Shown: piece after piece, positions 8,662-17,328 of the stretch
How positions within the stretch are numbered: the first letter of the stretch is position 1
How the letters are laid out: each line of letters opens with the position of its first letter
Assembly: GCF_021228235.1 (NCBI RefSeq)
Contig: NZ_JAJQRG010000009.1
Coordinates: forward strand, 62,001-126,000
Direction: 5' to 3'
Length of the DNA stretch: 64,000 nt
Source of the DNA: Pseudophaeobacter flagellatus
GTDB lineage: Bacteria; Pseudomonadota; Alphaproteobacteria; Rhodobacterales; Rhodobacteraceae
The notes under the pieces: model-generated
The model's input: only the letters and a program-made list of their open reading frames with translations
The model's database searches: none
Told to the model about the DNA's origin: nothing
Program-made: the position numbers and the translations under genes

Positions 8662-8790
8662 CTAGCCCGCGCTTACTTTGCCCTGCTCGATCACCGTGCG
8701 GAAGGATGTCGTGAACCGGCACCCGAGGCTGGCTGCGGTGACGAAGTCCATGCTCTCAGGCTTCAGATCGGCCTAGTGAATGATAGCCCT
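8662..8790 (-). pseudogene. C-terminal fragment of an unidentified minus-strand gene
   Basis: Read on the minus strand this stretch gives a plausible protein end ([20 protein letters not shown], continuing [16 protein letters not shown] and a TAG stop). An in-frame TAG lies just upstream and no start is visible. It abuts the end of the SDR remnant almost to the base, which marks a rearrangement breakpoint. I do not recognise the family. A transposase or integrase tail is possible but not shown. The alternative is chance coding-like sequence. Confidence 0.35.
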
Positions 8791-8835
8791 ATACCCCCTC
8801 TGGCGAGAGGAGGCGGGAACCGCCTTGTCTGACTG

Positions 8836-9909
8836 TTAGTCTGTCTGGCCCCAGTTCTGATCCTGCATCTCCCGCAACCGGCTTGCCGTGCGCTCGAACT
8901 CGAAGGCGCCATCGCCTTCAACATACAGAAACTCCGGCTCTGCCGCAGCGGAACAGATCAGCCGTACGCGGGCCTCGTAAAGCGCATCAATCAGGGTGAC
9001 AAAGCGCTTGGCTTCGTTGAAATTGCTGCGGCTGAGCTGGGGAATATTTTCCAGCACCAGTACTTTGACTTCCTCCGCGATGGCCAGATAATCGCCCGGC
9101 CCCAGCATGGCACCGCAGAGATCAAAAAACGTTGCCCGTGCAACCCCGTTGCGAAAGGCCGGCAGCACAACCTCGCGGCCCTTGACCTCTAGGTGCAGTG
9201 GCACGGCTTCACCGCCTGACAGATCCTGCCAGATCGCTTGCAAGCTGGTGCGGGCGGTGGCATCGGCAGGGGTAAAATAGACCGCGCTGCCGGTCAGGCG
9301 ATCCTGCCGGTAATCCACCGGACTAACCATTTCCCAGACCTGCATCTTGTCTTTGATGAGGTCTATAAAGGGTAGGAACAGCTGCCGGTTCAGCCCGTCT
9401 TTATACAGTTCATCCGGCAATCGGTTAGAGGTGGTCACCACACAGACATCAGCGGCAAACAGCGCCTCGAACAGGCGTCCAACGATCATCGCATCGGTGA
9501 TGTCAGAGATCTGCATCTCGTCAAAGGCCAGGACCCGTACCGAGTCCGCCACCTCCTGCGCCACCGGCGCCAGCGCGTCCTGCACGCCATCCTGACGGGC
9601 GGCGTGCATCTTGCTGTGAATTTCCTGCATGAAGGCATGGAAATGCACCCGCCGCGACGGAATATCGCCCAGGCTGTCGACAAAGAGATCCATCAGCATG
9701 GATTTCCCCCGGCCAACCCCGCCCCAAAGATACAGCCCCTTGGGGGGCGGCGGTGGGCTGGCACGACGAAACAACCCGCGTTTCACTGGCTCGGCCTGCA
9801 GCCCGGCCGATATGCGGTCAAATTGCGGCAGGACGGCTTCCTGGGCGGGGTCGGGGCGCAGATCGCCAGAGGCAATCTTTTGGGCATAGAGCGTGCTGAG
9901 ATCAGTCAT
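8836..9909 (-). CDS. zapE: Cell division protein ZapE (AFG1-like ATPase)
   Basis: This 357-residue AAA+-type ATPase belongs to the ZapE/AFG1 family, which acts at the FtsZ ring in bacteria and resembles the mitochondrial quality-control ATPase AFG1/LACE1. Walker A is GGVGRGKSML near residue 63, Walker B is VLAFDEMQISD, and sensor-like TTSNRLPDELYKDGLNR follows. The C-terminal EAKRFVTLIDALYEARVRL is characteristic of the family. Length matches the usual 350-400 residues. It is a monocistronic gene downstream of nothing obvious, facing away from the MFS transporter at 10253. The ATG lies at the edge of a 343-base non-coding stretch. Confidence 0.92.
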   Translation of the reverse strand: MTDLSTLYAQKIASGDLRPDPAQEAVLPQFDRISAGLQAEPVKRGLFRRASPPPPPKGLYLWGGVGRGKSMLMDLFVDSLGDIPSRRVHFHAFMQEIHSKMHAARQDGVQDALAPVAQEVADSVRVLAFDEMQISDITDAMIVGRLFEALFAADVCVVTTSNRLPDELYKDGLNRQLFLPFIDLIKDKMQVWEMVSPVDYRQDRLTGSAVYFTPADATARTSLQAIWQDLSGGEAVPLHLEVKGREVVLPAFRNGVARATFFDLCGAMLGPGDYLAIAEEVKVLVLENIPQLSRSNFNEAKRFVTLIDALYEARVRLICSAAAEPEFLYVEGDGAFEFERTASRLREMQDQNWGQTD

Positions 9910-10252
9910 TCCAGAGCCATAGCGCGCGGCGTCACAGATGAAAAGTCAGAGCCGCGCAAAGCTGTGTCGGCGCAACAGATGAAACGCCCTAGCGCTGTTC
10001 CTGGCTTGACGCGTCTTGCTGACCGCAAGAGATGGGCAATATGGCGAAAGATAAGCCTGGCGGCAGCAATCCATGACAAGAAGACATGGACTGTCTCTTC
10101 ATTGGTGGCGACTGCCGGACGGATAGCGTGCACCAGAGGGCGCGTGCATCAAATTCTACACATCAATTTTTCTTAACTATAGAGACAGAATTCTTGATTT
10201 GACGCAGGTGGCAATTCCCATACTGTCGCGCGTCTGATCAGGAGAAATATCC
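9910..10252. other. Non-coding interval between divergent zapE and an MFS transporter gene
   Basis: The interval of about 340 bases separates two divergent genes and must carry both promoters. The right third is markedly A+T-rich (AATTTTTCTTAACTATAGAG around 10165-10184). No convincing small gene, RNA or repeat was seen. A promoter-like pair at 10199-10226 is listed separately. Confidence 0.6.
10199..10226 (+). promoter_or_regulatory. Candidate sigma-70 promoter for the MFS transporter gene
   Basis: TTGACG at 10199-10204 and TACTGT at 10221-10226 are separated by 16 bases, close to the housekeeping consensus. They lie about 27 bases before the ATG at 10253. That ATG has its own GGAGAAAT ribosome binding site, so the leader would be short. 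Confidence 0.4.
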
Positions 10253-11494
10253 ATGCCCCGTAGCGCTGCGCCTCTGTTCACGCCAGTTTTGATTGTCGGC
10301 TGCGTTATCATCATGGCCAGCTTTGCGGTGCGGGCGTCATTTGGGGTGTTTCAAATCCCCATCGCCGAGGAATTTGGCTGGCTCCGGGCAGAATTTTCCC
10401 TGGCGATTGCCATTCAGAACCTGGCCTGGGGCATTGGCCAGCCGCTGTTTGGTGCGCTGGCGGAAAAGATGGGGGATCGTCGGGCCATCGTCCTGGGCGC
10501 TATCATCTATGCCGCCGGGCTGGTGCTGAGCGCCGGTGCCACAACCCCCTTTGAGATGCAGACCTATGAATGGCTGGTGGGCTTTGGCATTGCGGGCACC
10601 GGCTTTGGCGTGGTGTTGGCGGTGGTGGGGCGGGCCAGTTCCGATGCAAACCGGTCGATGTCACTGGCGATTGTCACCGCAGCCGGATCGGCAGGGCAAA
10701 TCGTCGGGGCGCCAACGGCAGAGTTCTTGCTGTCTCTGATGAGCTGGCAATCGGTCTTTCTGGTCTTTGCCGGCGTGGTTCTGGCGCTGATCCTGACGCT
10801 GCCCTTGATGCGCGCGCCACAGGTCGCCAGCAAGGCGCAGCTAGAGGCAAGCATGGGGACGGTCCTGAAACAGGCATTCAAGGATCCTTCCTTCACGCTG
10901 ATCTTTCTGGGCTTTTTCTCTTGCGGCTATCAACTGGCCTTTATCACTGCGCATTTCCCGGCCTTTGTAACCGAGATGTGCGGGCCGATCCTTCCGGGCG
11001 GCGCGCTGCATAGCATTGGGATCACCACCACCTCGGCGCTGGGGGCGATGTCGATTGCCCTGATCGGGGCGGCCAATGTCGGCGGCACGCTGTTTGCCGG
11101 CTGGCTGGGCAATCGCTACAGCAAGAAATACCTGTTGGCGGGGATCTATACGGCGCGGACGATTGTCGCCGCCACCTTCATCCTGCTGCCCATCACCCCG
11201 CTTAGCGTGATTGTCTTTTCCATCGTGATGGGCTCACTCTGGCTGGCGACCGTGCCGCTGACCTCGGGGTTGATCGCCCATCTCTATGGGCTGCGCTATA
11301 TGGGAACGCTCTATGGGATCGTCTTTTTCAGCCATCAGTTGGGCGGCTTCCTCGGCGTCTGGCTGGGCGGGCGGATGTATGACGTCTATGGCGACTACAC
11401 CTTTGTGTGGTGGATTGGCGTTGCCGTGGGTGCCTTCAGCGCTGTGGTGCACCTGCCAGTGCGAGAGGCCGCGCCCAAGGGGCTGGCGGTCTGA
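10253..11494 (+). CDS. MFS transporter, monocarboxylate/oxalate-formate type
   Basis: The 413-residue protein shows about 12 hydrophobic helices and the major-facilitator loop motif between helices 2 and 3 (GALAEKMGDRRAIV). The first helix region (MASFAVRASFGVFQIPIAEE) resembles the monocarboxylate porter and oxalate:formate antiporter branch, whose members carry organic acids across the inner membrane. The ATG is preceded by GGAGAAAT. It appears to be a single-gene unit. The nearest following gene is the convergent ornithine cyclodeaminase-like gene, 72 bases away. Substrate cannot be inferred from sequence. Confidence 0.85.
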   Translation: MPRSAAPLFTPVLIVGCVIIMASFAVRASFGVFQIPIAEEFGWLRAEFSLAIAIQNLAWGIGQPLFGALAEKMGDRRAIVLGAIIYAAGLVLSAGATTPFEMQTYEWLVGFGIAGTGFGVVLAVVGRASSDANRSMSLAIVTAAGSAGQIVGAPTAEFLLSLMSWQSVFLVFAGVVLALILTLPLMRAPQVASKAQLEASMGTVLKQAFKDPSFTLIFLGFFSCGYQLAFITAHFPAFVTEMCGPILPGGALHSIGITTTSALGAMSIALIGAANVGGTLFAGWLGNRYSKKYLLAGIYTARTIVAATFILLPITPLSVIVFSIVMGSLWLATVPLTSGLIAHLYGLRYMGTLYGIVFFSHQLGGFLGVWLGGRMYDVYGDYTFVWWIGVAVGAFSAVVHLPVREAAPKGLAV

Positions 11495-11566
11495 AGCACT
11501 GACAATTTAAACGGCAACTGAAACGCCAGAGCAGGCGCTGCGGCGACCTGATCTAGCCGCCTGTGC

Positions 11567-12484
11567 TCAGCTCTGGGCTTTCCATTTCTGCAAGATATGG
11601 TGGCTAGTCATCAGGTCCAGATGCGCGCCACCGCCGTTTTTGAACAGGGTGATTGCGGCAGGGTCAAAGGCCGGAAACTGGTCAATGGCGTAGAAATCCG
11701 CCAGCACGTCGCTGCGCTGGATGATACCTTCTGCGAGCGGGATCTTGAATTCGCCAATGTGATCCAGCGTGGTGTCAAAGCTGTCGCAGTAGATCTGCGC
11801 CCGCGTTAGGGCGGTGTCATCCGCCTCGCGCATGTCGGGGCGATAGGCCCCGATCATGTTCAGGTGCTGGCCGGGGCGCAGCCAGTCGCCCTTGATCACA
11901 GGGGAGGAAGACATGGTCGAGGTCACGATGATGTCAGCCGCTTTCACGGCCTGTTCCAGATCGCTTTCTACGCGGGTGCCGGGGTAGCGCGCCGCCAGCT
12001 CTTGTGCCTTGGCCTCTGTCCGGTTGCACAGTCGGATCTGCGCCTGCGGATAGGCGGCGCCAAAGGCTTCGATCAAGGACCCTGCCACGGTTCCGGCACC
12101 GACGATCAGCACCTCGCGGCTGTCGGGGTTGGCCAGACGTAGCGCCCCCAGCAGGCTGTCACCCGCAGTCTTCCACTTGGTCACCAGATGGAAATCCACC
12201 AGCGCTTCCAGCGTGCCGTCCTGGTCAGAGTAGAGACAAACCGAGCCATTGATCATCGGCTTGCCCGCATCTGGGTTGCGCGGGAAGATATTGGCGGTTT
12301 TCACCGCCAGCCCCATGCCATCAATCCAGGCCGAGCGGCTAAGCAATGTGTCGGGGTCGCGGTAGAGAAAGGTATCGCCGATCTTGGCCTTGGGCAGGTC
12401 GTGGCCACGGGTCAGGGCCTGGGTGAATTCAATCCAATCCAGCAGGGCTTCTCCGGCGTCAAAGGTGATGAAGGGAATGTTCAT
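11567..12484 (-). CDS. Ornithine cyclodeaminase/mu-crystallin family protein
   Basis: This 305-residue protein is of the OCD/mu-crystallin family, which uses NAD(P)H or NAD+ on amino acids or cyclic imines (ornithine cyclodeaminase, alanine dehydrogenase, ketimine reductases). The N-terminal substrate region includes GMGLAVKTANIFPRN with the conserved lysine. The Rossmann segment is VLIVGAGTVAGSLIEAFGAAY followed by IRLCNRTEAKAQELAARYPG, and the signature HLNMIGAYRPDMRE is present. Its ATG overlaps the TGA of the upstream HAD gene (ATGA), so the two are translationally coupled, and the EamA exporter gene lies just before them. The trio suggests amino-acid or imine metabolism and export. The exact reaction is not determinable here. 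Confidence 0.85.
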   Translation of the reverse strand: MNIPFITFDAGEALLDWIEFTQALTRGHDLPKAKIGDTFLYRDPDTLLSRSAWIDGMGLAVKTANIFPRNPDAGKPMINGSVCLYSDQDGTLEALVDFHLVTKWKTAGDSLLGALRLANPDSREVLIVGAGTVAGSLIEAFGAAYPQAQIRLCNRTEAKAQELAARYPGTRVESDLEQAVKAADIIVTSTMSSSPVIKGDWLRPGQHLNMIGAYRPDMREADDTALTRAQIYCDSFDTTLDHIGEFKIPLAEGIIQRSDVLADFYAIDQFPAFDPAAITLFKNGGGAHLDLMTSHHILQKWKAQS

Positions 12485-13101
12485 TGGGCGTCCTCTTGGC
12501 TAAGCAACCCTGCCGAGACCAGACGCGTGGCCCAGCCTTCGGGCGTGGTGAAAAGATGGGTCTGCCAGCCGCGCGCTGCGGCGGCCTCGATGTTTTCGGG
12601 CCGGTCATCGGCAAAAAGCAGGCGCTCGGGCAGCACCCCGGTCCCCTGTTCCAGATATTGATAGATTTCATCGCCGGGCTTGATGCAGCCCAGATGACCC
12701 GAGATGTAGGATTGATCGAACTCATCCAGAAACGGGTAGGCCTGTCGCGCCAGATCAAAGGTGCCAATGCCAAAGTTGCTGAGTGCCAGAACCGGAACGC
12801 CACTGCGACGCAGGGCGCGCATTAGGCGCACCGAGTGGGCGATTTCGCGCGGGGCAAAGTCCAGCCAGTTGTCATGCCAATGGCAGATTTCCTTTTGCCA
12901 TTCAGGGTGTTGTGCTGCCAGATCATAGACTGAATCGCGAAAGGGGGCGCCGCGATCCAGCCGCAAATTCATCTCATGCAGCGGGACTTCGGCAAACAGG
13001 CGTTGCCGAGTCTCTAGGCCGAGACGGGCATCATAGAACCGCTCGGGGTCCCATTCGATCAGCACCTTGCCAATATCAAAAACGACGGCATCTATGGTCA
13101 T
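12481..13101 (-). CDS. HAD-superfamily phosphatase, YihX-like
   Basis: This 206-residue haloacid dehalogenase-superfamily hydrolase has motif I as VVFDIGKVLIEWDP, motif II as LSNFG, the motif III lysine in GCIKPGDEIY and motif IV as FADDRPENIEAA. The pattern is that of the YihX/epoxide-hydrolase-like subgroup, which dephosphorylates sugar phosphates. The ATG at 13101 is chosen because motif I must lie at the extreme N-terminus; longer readings add unconserved arginine-rich sequence. The stop codon overlaps the start of the downstream ornithine cyclodeaminase-like gene by 4 bases, and the EamA gene ends 13 bases upstream. Confidence 0.85.
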   Translation of the reverse strand: MTIDAVVFDIGKVLIEWDPERFYDARLGLETRQRLFAEVPLHEMNLRLDRGAPFRDSVYDLAAQHPEWQKEICHWHDNWLDFAPREIAHSVRLMRALRRSGVPVLALSNFGIGTFDLARQAYPFLDEFDQSYISGHLGCIKPGDEIYQYLEQGTGVLPERLLFADDRPENIEAAAARGWQTHLFTTPEGWATRLVSAGLLSQEDAQ

Positions 13102-13114
13102 ATCGGTTGCTTTC

Positions 13115-14077
13115 CTACCCGGCTGCGCGTGGGCGCGGGCGGGTGACAGGGCGGTTGTTACGCGTCTCGCGCCATACAGATACAAGACCGGCACCAATGA
13201 TCAAGGCGCTTCCGATCCAGACCGGCAGATCGGGCCATTCCTGAAACACCAAAATCCCCCAGATCACCGCCATTGGCATGGTGATATATTCAAAGGGCGC
13301 TACCAGACCGGCTTCGCACTGGCGATAGGCAAAACTGATCAGATAGCCGCCGATTGATGCGGTAAGACCGAGGCAGACAAAGGCCCACCAATCGCCCGGC
13401 GCAGGCCAGATCCAGGCCCGCAGGATGAAATCCACCGCCGCATTGTCGCCGCCGGCAAAGCGGCCATCGCCAGTGGCGAACCCAACAAGACCGCTGATCA
13501 GCAGAAAGGCCAGCGAAGGATAAAAGGTCAGCGCCGCCGCACTATCCGCGCCACCTGCACGCCGGGTCAGCACGTGTAGCGTTGCATAGCCGCAGGCGCC
13601 TAAGAACGGCAACAGCGCTGCCGCCTGAAAACTGTCGGGACCGGGCCGCATGATCACCAGAACACCGGCAAAGCCCACGGCAACTGCGCCCCAGCGCCAG
13701 GGGCCAGGGCGTTCGCCCAGCAGGACAACGGACAAGACGGTGACAATCAGCGGGGTGGCAAAGGCAATGGCAACAGCGTCGGCCATCGGCATGGTGGCCA
13801 GGCCAGTATAAAAACAGAGATTGGCGAAAACCACCGCACTGCAGCGCATCAGATGTAACCGGGGCTGGCGGCTGCGCAGGACGTGATAACCGCCCTCTAG
13901 CGGCACGATGATCAAGAGCAGGATCGGCATCGCCACCACGGATCGCAGCAGAACCACTTGATAAAGCGGATATTCCCCCGAGAGAAATTTGACCAGCACG
14001 TCAATGATGGAAAAACAAACCGCAGAGCCCGCCGCCGCCAAAAGCCCCAGGATGCTGACCTTCAGGCTGTCGCTCAT
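13115..14077 (-). CDS. EamA/DMT-superfamily transporter
   Basis: This 320-residue inner-membrane carrier has ten predicted helices arranged as two EamA repeats. The first includes SIIDVLVKFLSGEYPLYQVVLLRS and a central GERPGPWRWGAVAVGFAGVLVI. The second ends with PFEYITMPMAVIWGILVFQEWP followed by a short basic tail. Such carriers usually export amino acids or metabolites. The start at 14077 is set by CAGGAGACAAAG just upstream. It is the first gene of a three-gene minus-strand unit with the HAD phosphatase and the ornithine cyclodeaminase-like enzyme. Confidence 0.85.
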   Translation of the reverse strand: MSDSLKVSILGLLAAAGSAVCFSIIDVLVKFLSGEYPLYQVVLLRSVVAMPILLLIIVPLEGGYHVLRSRQPRLHLMRCSAVVFANLCFYTGLATMPMADAVAIAFATPLIVTVLSVVLLGERPGPWRWGAVAVGFAGVLVIMRPGPDSFQAAALLPFLGACGYATLHVLTRRAGGADSAAALTFYPSLAFLLISGLVGFATGDGRFAGGDNAAVDFILRAWIWPAPGDWWAFVCLGLTASIGGYLISFAYRQCEAGLVAPFEYITMPMAVIWGILVFQEWPDLPVWIGSALIIGAGLVSVWRETRNNRPVTRPRPRAAG

Positions 14078-14365
14078 CTTTGTCTCCTGTTGTGCCCCGC
14101 CTTGATGCATCGCGCAAAAATTGCGCCGGGGCAATGGGGCGGTGGCAGAAATCAGGACAAAAGCGGTGACAGAGAGTAGGGCGGCAAAACGGTGGATTTT
14201 CTGAGAAGCGGTTTGAGGGGAAGAACTGCCCTCAAACGCGCCATACCGAGCCTATGTCTGGCCGATCCCGCCTCAAGGACAAGCCGCTGATGCGGGGGCC
14301 TTGCGGCCCTCCTTGACCCGCGATCTGCCAGGGTAGGGTAGGGTAGGGCAGGGCGGGGCAGCAGG
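14078..14365. other. Intergenic stretch with a perfect hairpin and a G-rich microsatellite
   Basis: This stretch lies between the end of yaiI and the start of the EamA gene, both on the minus strand. GTTTGAGGG at 14211-14219 and CCCTCAAAC at 14229-14237 form a perfect 9-bp hairpin with a 9-base loop. A second G+C-rich element around 14277-14322 (TGCGGCCCTCCTTGACCCG) resembles one at 35347-35361. A short tandem repeat lies at 14331-14360. No gene is seen. Confidence 0.6.
14331..14360. repeat. Short tandem GGGTA-type repeat
   Basis: Three copies of GGGTA are followed by GGGCA, GGGCG and GGGCA variants, six pentamer units in all, ending 5 bases before the yaiI stop codon. It is non-coding and could be slippage-prone. 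No function is implied. Confidence 0.8.
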
Positions 14366-14824
14366 TTAGCTGGCGGCTTTGGCCGCGCGGATCTCGCGTT
14401 CAAGCGCGTCGAGAAAATGCGAGCGATCCGCCTTGGTGAACCCCTTGCCAGAGCCGCCAGCGCCCAGCGGGTTGGCGGCGCGCAGGTCTGCCATCAGGTC
14501 GCGCATCGCCAGTTGTTGGCCGATATTGGCCGGGGTAAAGCGTTCGCCATTGTGGCGCAGTACCTGGGCACCTGCCTCGATGCATTTGGCGGCCAGCGGA
14601 ATATCCCCGGTGACCACCACATCGCCCGCGCCGCAGCGTTCGGCAATCCACATGTCGGCCACATCCGCCCCATCGGCGACGATGATGTTTTCCACCAGCG
14701 GATTGCGCGAGGGGCGCAGGCCGCCGTTGGAGACCACATACATCTTGATCTTGTGGCGGCTGGCGACCCGCTCGGCCTCTTCTTTGACAGGGCAGGCATC
14801 CGCGTCGATATATAGCACGCTCAA
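14366..14824 (-). CDS. yaiI: YaiI/YqxD family protein (DUF188)
   Basis: This 152-residue protein belongs to the widespread YaiI/YqxD family, which has a PIN/NYN-like fold and no established function. The family start [14 protein letters not shown] is exact, followed by [12 protein letters not shown] and [20 protein letters not shown]. The C-terminal [22 protein letters not shown] is also typical. Length matches the family. Its ATG overlaps the end of sthA by 4 bases, so it is translationally coupled to the transhydrogenase gene. Confidence 0.9.
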   Translation of the reverse strand: MSVLYIDADACPVKEEAERVASRHKIKMYVVSNGGLRPSRNPLVENIIVADGADVADMWIAERCGAGDVVVTGDIPLAAKCIEAGAQVLRHNGERFTPANIGQQLAMRDLMADLRAANPLGAGGSGKGFTKADRSHFLDALEREIRAAKAAS

Positions 14825-16359
14825 GTGTTGGCCTGCGAGCCGCCCGCGTCCCCCGAGGATTTCTCCTTGGTATTGACGGTTGTCTTGGCCGATGACTTCG
14901 CTGACGTTTGGGCAGGGGGTTCTATGGGGCGCCGGACCTTGAACTCTTTGGGGATTGGCATCCGGTTAAAGGCGTCCAGACCGGCGATCTTATAGGCCTC
15001 GGCAAGGGTGGGATAGTTGAAGGTGTTCTGGACAAAATAGTCCACCGTGCCTTTCAGGTTCATCACCGCCTGGCCGATATGGATCAGTTCGGTCGCGCCT
15101 TCGCCGACGATCTGCACCCCGAGCAGGCGGCGTGTTTTCAGGCTGATCAGCATCTTCAGCATGCCATGTTCCAGCCCCATGATATGCCCGCGTGAGGTTT
15201 CGCGGAACCGTGCGATGCCAACCTCATAGGGGACGCCGCGTTCATTCAGTTCTTCCTCGGACATGCCGCAGGTGGACATTTCCGGCACCGAATAGATGCC
15301 ATAGGGATACCAGGGGCTTTCGGGTACCGTCGGCACCTCCATCGCGTGGCAGGCGGCAACGCGTCCCTGCTGCAGCGAGGTCGAGGCCAGCGAGGGGTGG
15401 CCGATCACATCACCGCTGGCATAGATATGCGGCACCGATGTCTGATAGCTTTTGCGGTCCACCTCAAGCCGACCGCGGTGGTCGGTTTCAAGCCCGACAG
15501 CGGCAAGGTTCAGCCGGTCGGTATTGCCCATGCGCCCGGCTGCGAACAGCAGCATTTCGCCGCGGACATGGCGGCCGTTTTCCAGTGTGACCTCGACGTG
15601 GCCGCCCGCGTCTTCGATGTGTTCGATGGCAGAGCCAAGCCGCAGATCAACGCCGTTTTCGCGGATCTGATGGGTGAAGTCTTGGATCAGGGTGCTGTCG
15701 ATGAAATCGAGAAATGTATCGCGTGGCTCGATCAGGGTGACGCGCACATCCAGCGCTGAAAACATGGTGGCATATTCAACACCGATCACCCCGGCGCCCA
15801 CCACCACCAGCGAGCGTGGGATCTGCCCCATTTCGAGGAATTCGTCGCCATCCACTACTGTGGTGCCGTTAAAGGGTACGGTGTCGGGGCGATAGGTGCG
15901 GCTGCCAGTGGCAATCAGGAATTTACGCGCGGTGACGCGGGTGCTGTCGCCTGCTTCTGTTGCCACTTCGATTTCATGCGGCGCGATAAATTTGGCCATC
16001 CCGTAAAGGGTTTCGATGTGGTTGCGGTTAAACTGGTGCTCCAGCACATCGACTTCGTGGTCTAGGGTCATATGCAGCCGCGCCTTCAGGTCGTCGGCCT
16101 GGATCTCATCCTTGACCCGGTAGGAGCGCCCGTAAAAGCTGCGTTCGCGCCAGCCCGACAGATTCAGCACGGTTTCGCGCAGAGTTTTGGAGGGGATGGT
16201 ACCGGTATGCACCGAGACCCCGCCCAGCCGATCTTTGCGATCCACCACAAGCACCCGGCGTTTCAGTTTGCCGGCCTGAATAGCTGCGGTGCGCCCCGCA
16301 GGGCCAGAGCCGATGATCACCAGGTCGTAGTCGAATTCAGTCTTGGGCATATCTGTCAT
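14821..16359 (-). CDS. sthA: Si-specific NAD(P)+ transhydrogenase (soluble pyridine nucleotide transhydrogenase)
   Basis: This 512-residue flavoprotein interconverts NADPH and NADH in the cytoplasm. The FAD-binding [18 protein letters not shown] is followed by [17 protein letters not shown]. Where disulfide reductases have CxxxxC, this protein has S49 and T54, so there is no redox disulfide; E. coli SthA keeps one of the two cysteines. The NAD-binding [20 protein letters not shown] and the second FAD motif ([17 protein letters not shown]) are present. The last 35 residues are a Ser/Thr/Lys-rich low-complexity tail beyond the usual length. It forms a unit with fghA (3 bases upstream) and yaiI (overlapping). 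Confidence 0.92.
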   Translation of the reverse strand: MTDMPKTEFDYDLVIIGSGPAGRTAAIQAGKLKRRVLVVDRKDRLGGVSVHTGTIPSKTLRETVLNLSGWRERSFYGRSYRVKDEIQADDLKARLHMTLDHEVDVLEHQFNRNHIETLYGMAKFIAPHEIEVATEAGDSTRVTARKFLIATGSRTYRPDTVPFNGTTVVDGDEFLEMGQIPRSLVVVGAGVIGVEYATMFSALDVRVTLIEPRDTFLDFIDSTLIQDFTHQIRENGVDLRLGSAIEHIEDAGGHVEVTLENGRHVRGEMLLFAAGRMGNTDRLNLAAVGLETDHRGRLEVDRKSYQTSVPHIYASGDVIGHPSLASTSLQQGRVAACHAMEVPTVPESPWYPYGIYSVPEMSTCGMSEEELNERGVPYEVGIARFRETSRGHIMGLEHGMLKMLISLKTRRLLGVQIVGEGATELIHIGQAVMNLKGTVDYFVQNTFNYPTLAEAYKIAGLDAFNRMPIPKEFKVRRPIEPPAQTSAKSSAKTTVNTKEKSSGDAGGSQANT

Positions 16360-16362
16360 AGG

Positions 16363-17196
16363 TCAATCCCGATACAGGGCTTCGGCGTGGAAGGTGACAT
16401 GATCTTCCATGAAGCTGGAAACAAAGAAATAGCTGTGGTCATAGCCAGGTTGCAGGCGCAGGGTGGCCTCTTGACGCTGTTCGGCGAGGGCCGCTGCCAG
16501 GGCCTCAGGGCGCAGCAGGTCGATGAATTGATCGCTGGTGCCGGTATCTATCAGCACGGGGCCGTCAAAGCCGGTGTCGCGCATCATCAGTGTGGCGTCA
16601 TGTTTGGCCCAGGTGGTCTCATCGCTGCCCAGATAGGCGCTGAGCTGCTTGCGGCCCCAATCGGCCCCCGTTGGGTTGCAGATCGGCGCAAAGGCGGAAA
16701 CCGAGCGAAAGCGCCCCGGCAGACCCATCGCCAGGGTCAGGGCACCATGGCCGCCCATGGAGTGGCCGGTGATGGCCTGGCGGTTCAGATCAATGGCAAA
16801 GTTTTCCGCCAGAACGGCGGGCAGCTCTTCGGCGATATAGTCCCACATTTGATAATGCGCGGCCCAGGGATCCTGAGTGGCATTGACATAAAAGCCCGCC
16901 CCCTGGCCCAGATCATAGGCGTCGTCATCGGCGACGCCTTCGCCACGCGGGCTGGTGTCGGGAAAGATGATGGCGATGCCCTGTTCGGCGCACCAGGCCT
17001 GTGCCCCGGCTTTGGTCATGGCGTTTTCATGGGTGCAGGTCAGCCCGGAAAGATACCACAGGATTGGCACCGGTCCATCGCGGGCCTCTTCGGGCAGAAA
17101 TAGGCCAAAGGTCATCTCGCAGTTGGTGGCGCTGCTGTTGTGGCGATAGACGCCCTGCTGGCCCCCAAAGGCCTTGTTTTGCGAAAGGGTTTCCAT
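16363..17196 (-). CDS. fghA: S-formylglutathione hydrolase
   Basis: This 277-residue alpha/beta-hydrolase cleaves S-formylglutathione to formate and glutathione in glutathione-dependent formaldehyde oxidation. The nucleophile elbow is GHSMGGHGALTLA, and the catalytic Asp and His lie in DTGTSDQF and GYDHSYFF. The motif YLSGLTCTHENAMTKAG near the N-terminus is diagnostic of the esterase D/FghA family. The start at 17196 is supported by CAGGAGCCCGCC before the ATG, and the protein then has standard length. It lies 3 bases before sthA. No formaldehyde dehydrogenase gene is adjacent. Confidence 0.92.
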   Translation of the reverse strand: METLSQNKAFGGQQGVYRHNSSATNCEMTFGLFLPEEARDGPVPILWYLSGLTCTHENAMTKAGAQAWCAEQGIAIIFPDTSPRGEGVADDDAYDLGQGAGFYVNATQDPWAAHYQMWDYIAEELPAVLAENFAIDLNRQAITGHSMGGHGALTLAMGLPGRFRSVSAFAPICNPTGADWGRKQLSAYLGSDETTWAKHDATLMMRDTGFDGPVLIDTGTSDQFIDLLRPEALAAALAEQRQEATLRLQPGYDHSYFFVSSFMEDHVTFHAEALYRD

Positions 17197-17328
17197 GGCG
17201 GGCTCCTGTGTTTTGGTTGCCTTATCGCTACCTGTCGCGGACGCGCGGGTCCAGTGCAGCCGCGGCGGCTGCGCCTGTTTTTGCGCCATTTGCGTTACAA
17301 AATCTTGAAGTCTGACCGCAAAACGGCG

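Noticed and set aside
16072-17103. Plus-strand open frame of about 343 codons opposite sthA and fghA
   Set aside because: It spans two genes with intact catalytic motifs on the other strand and has no own start signal.
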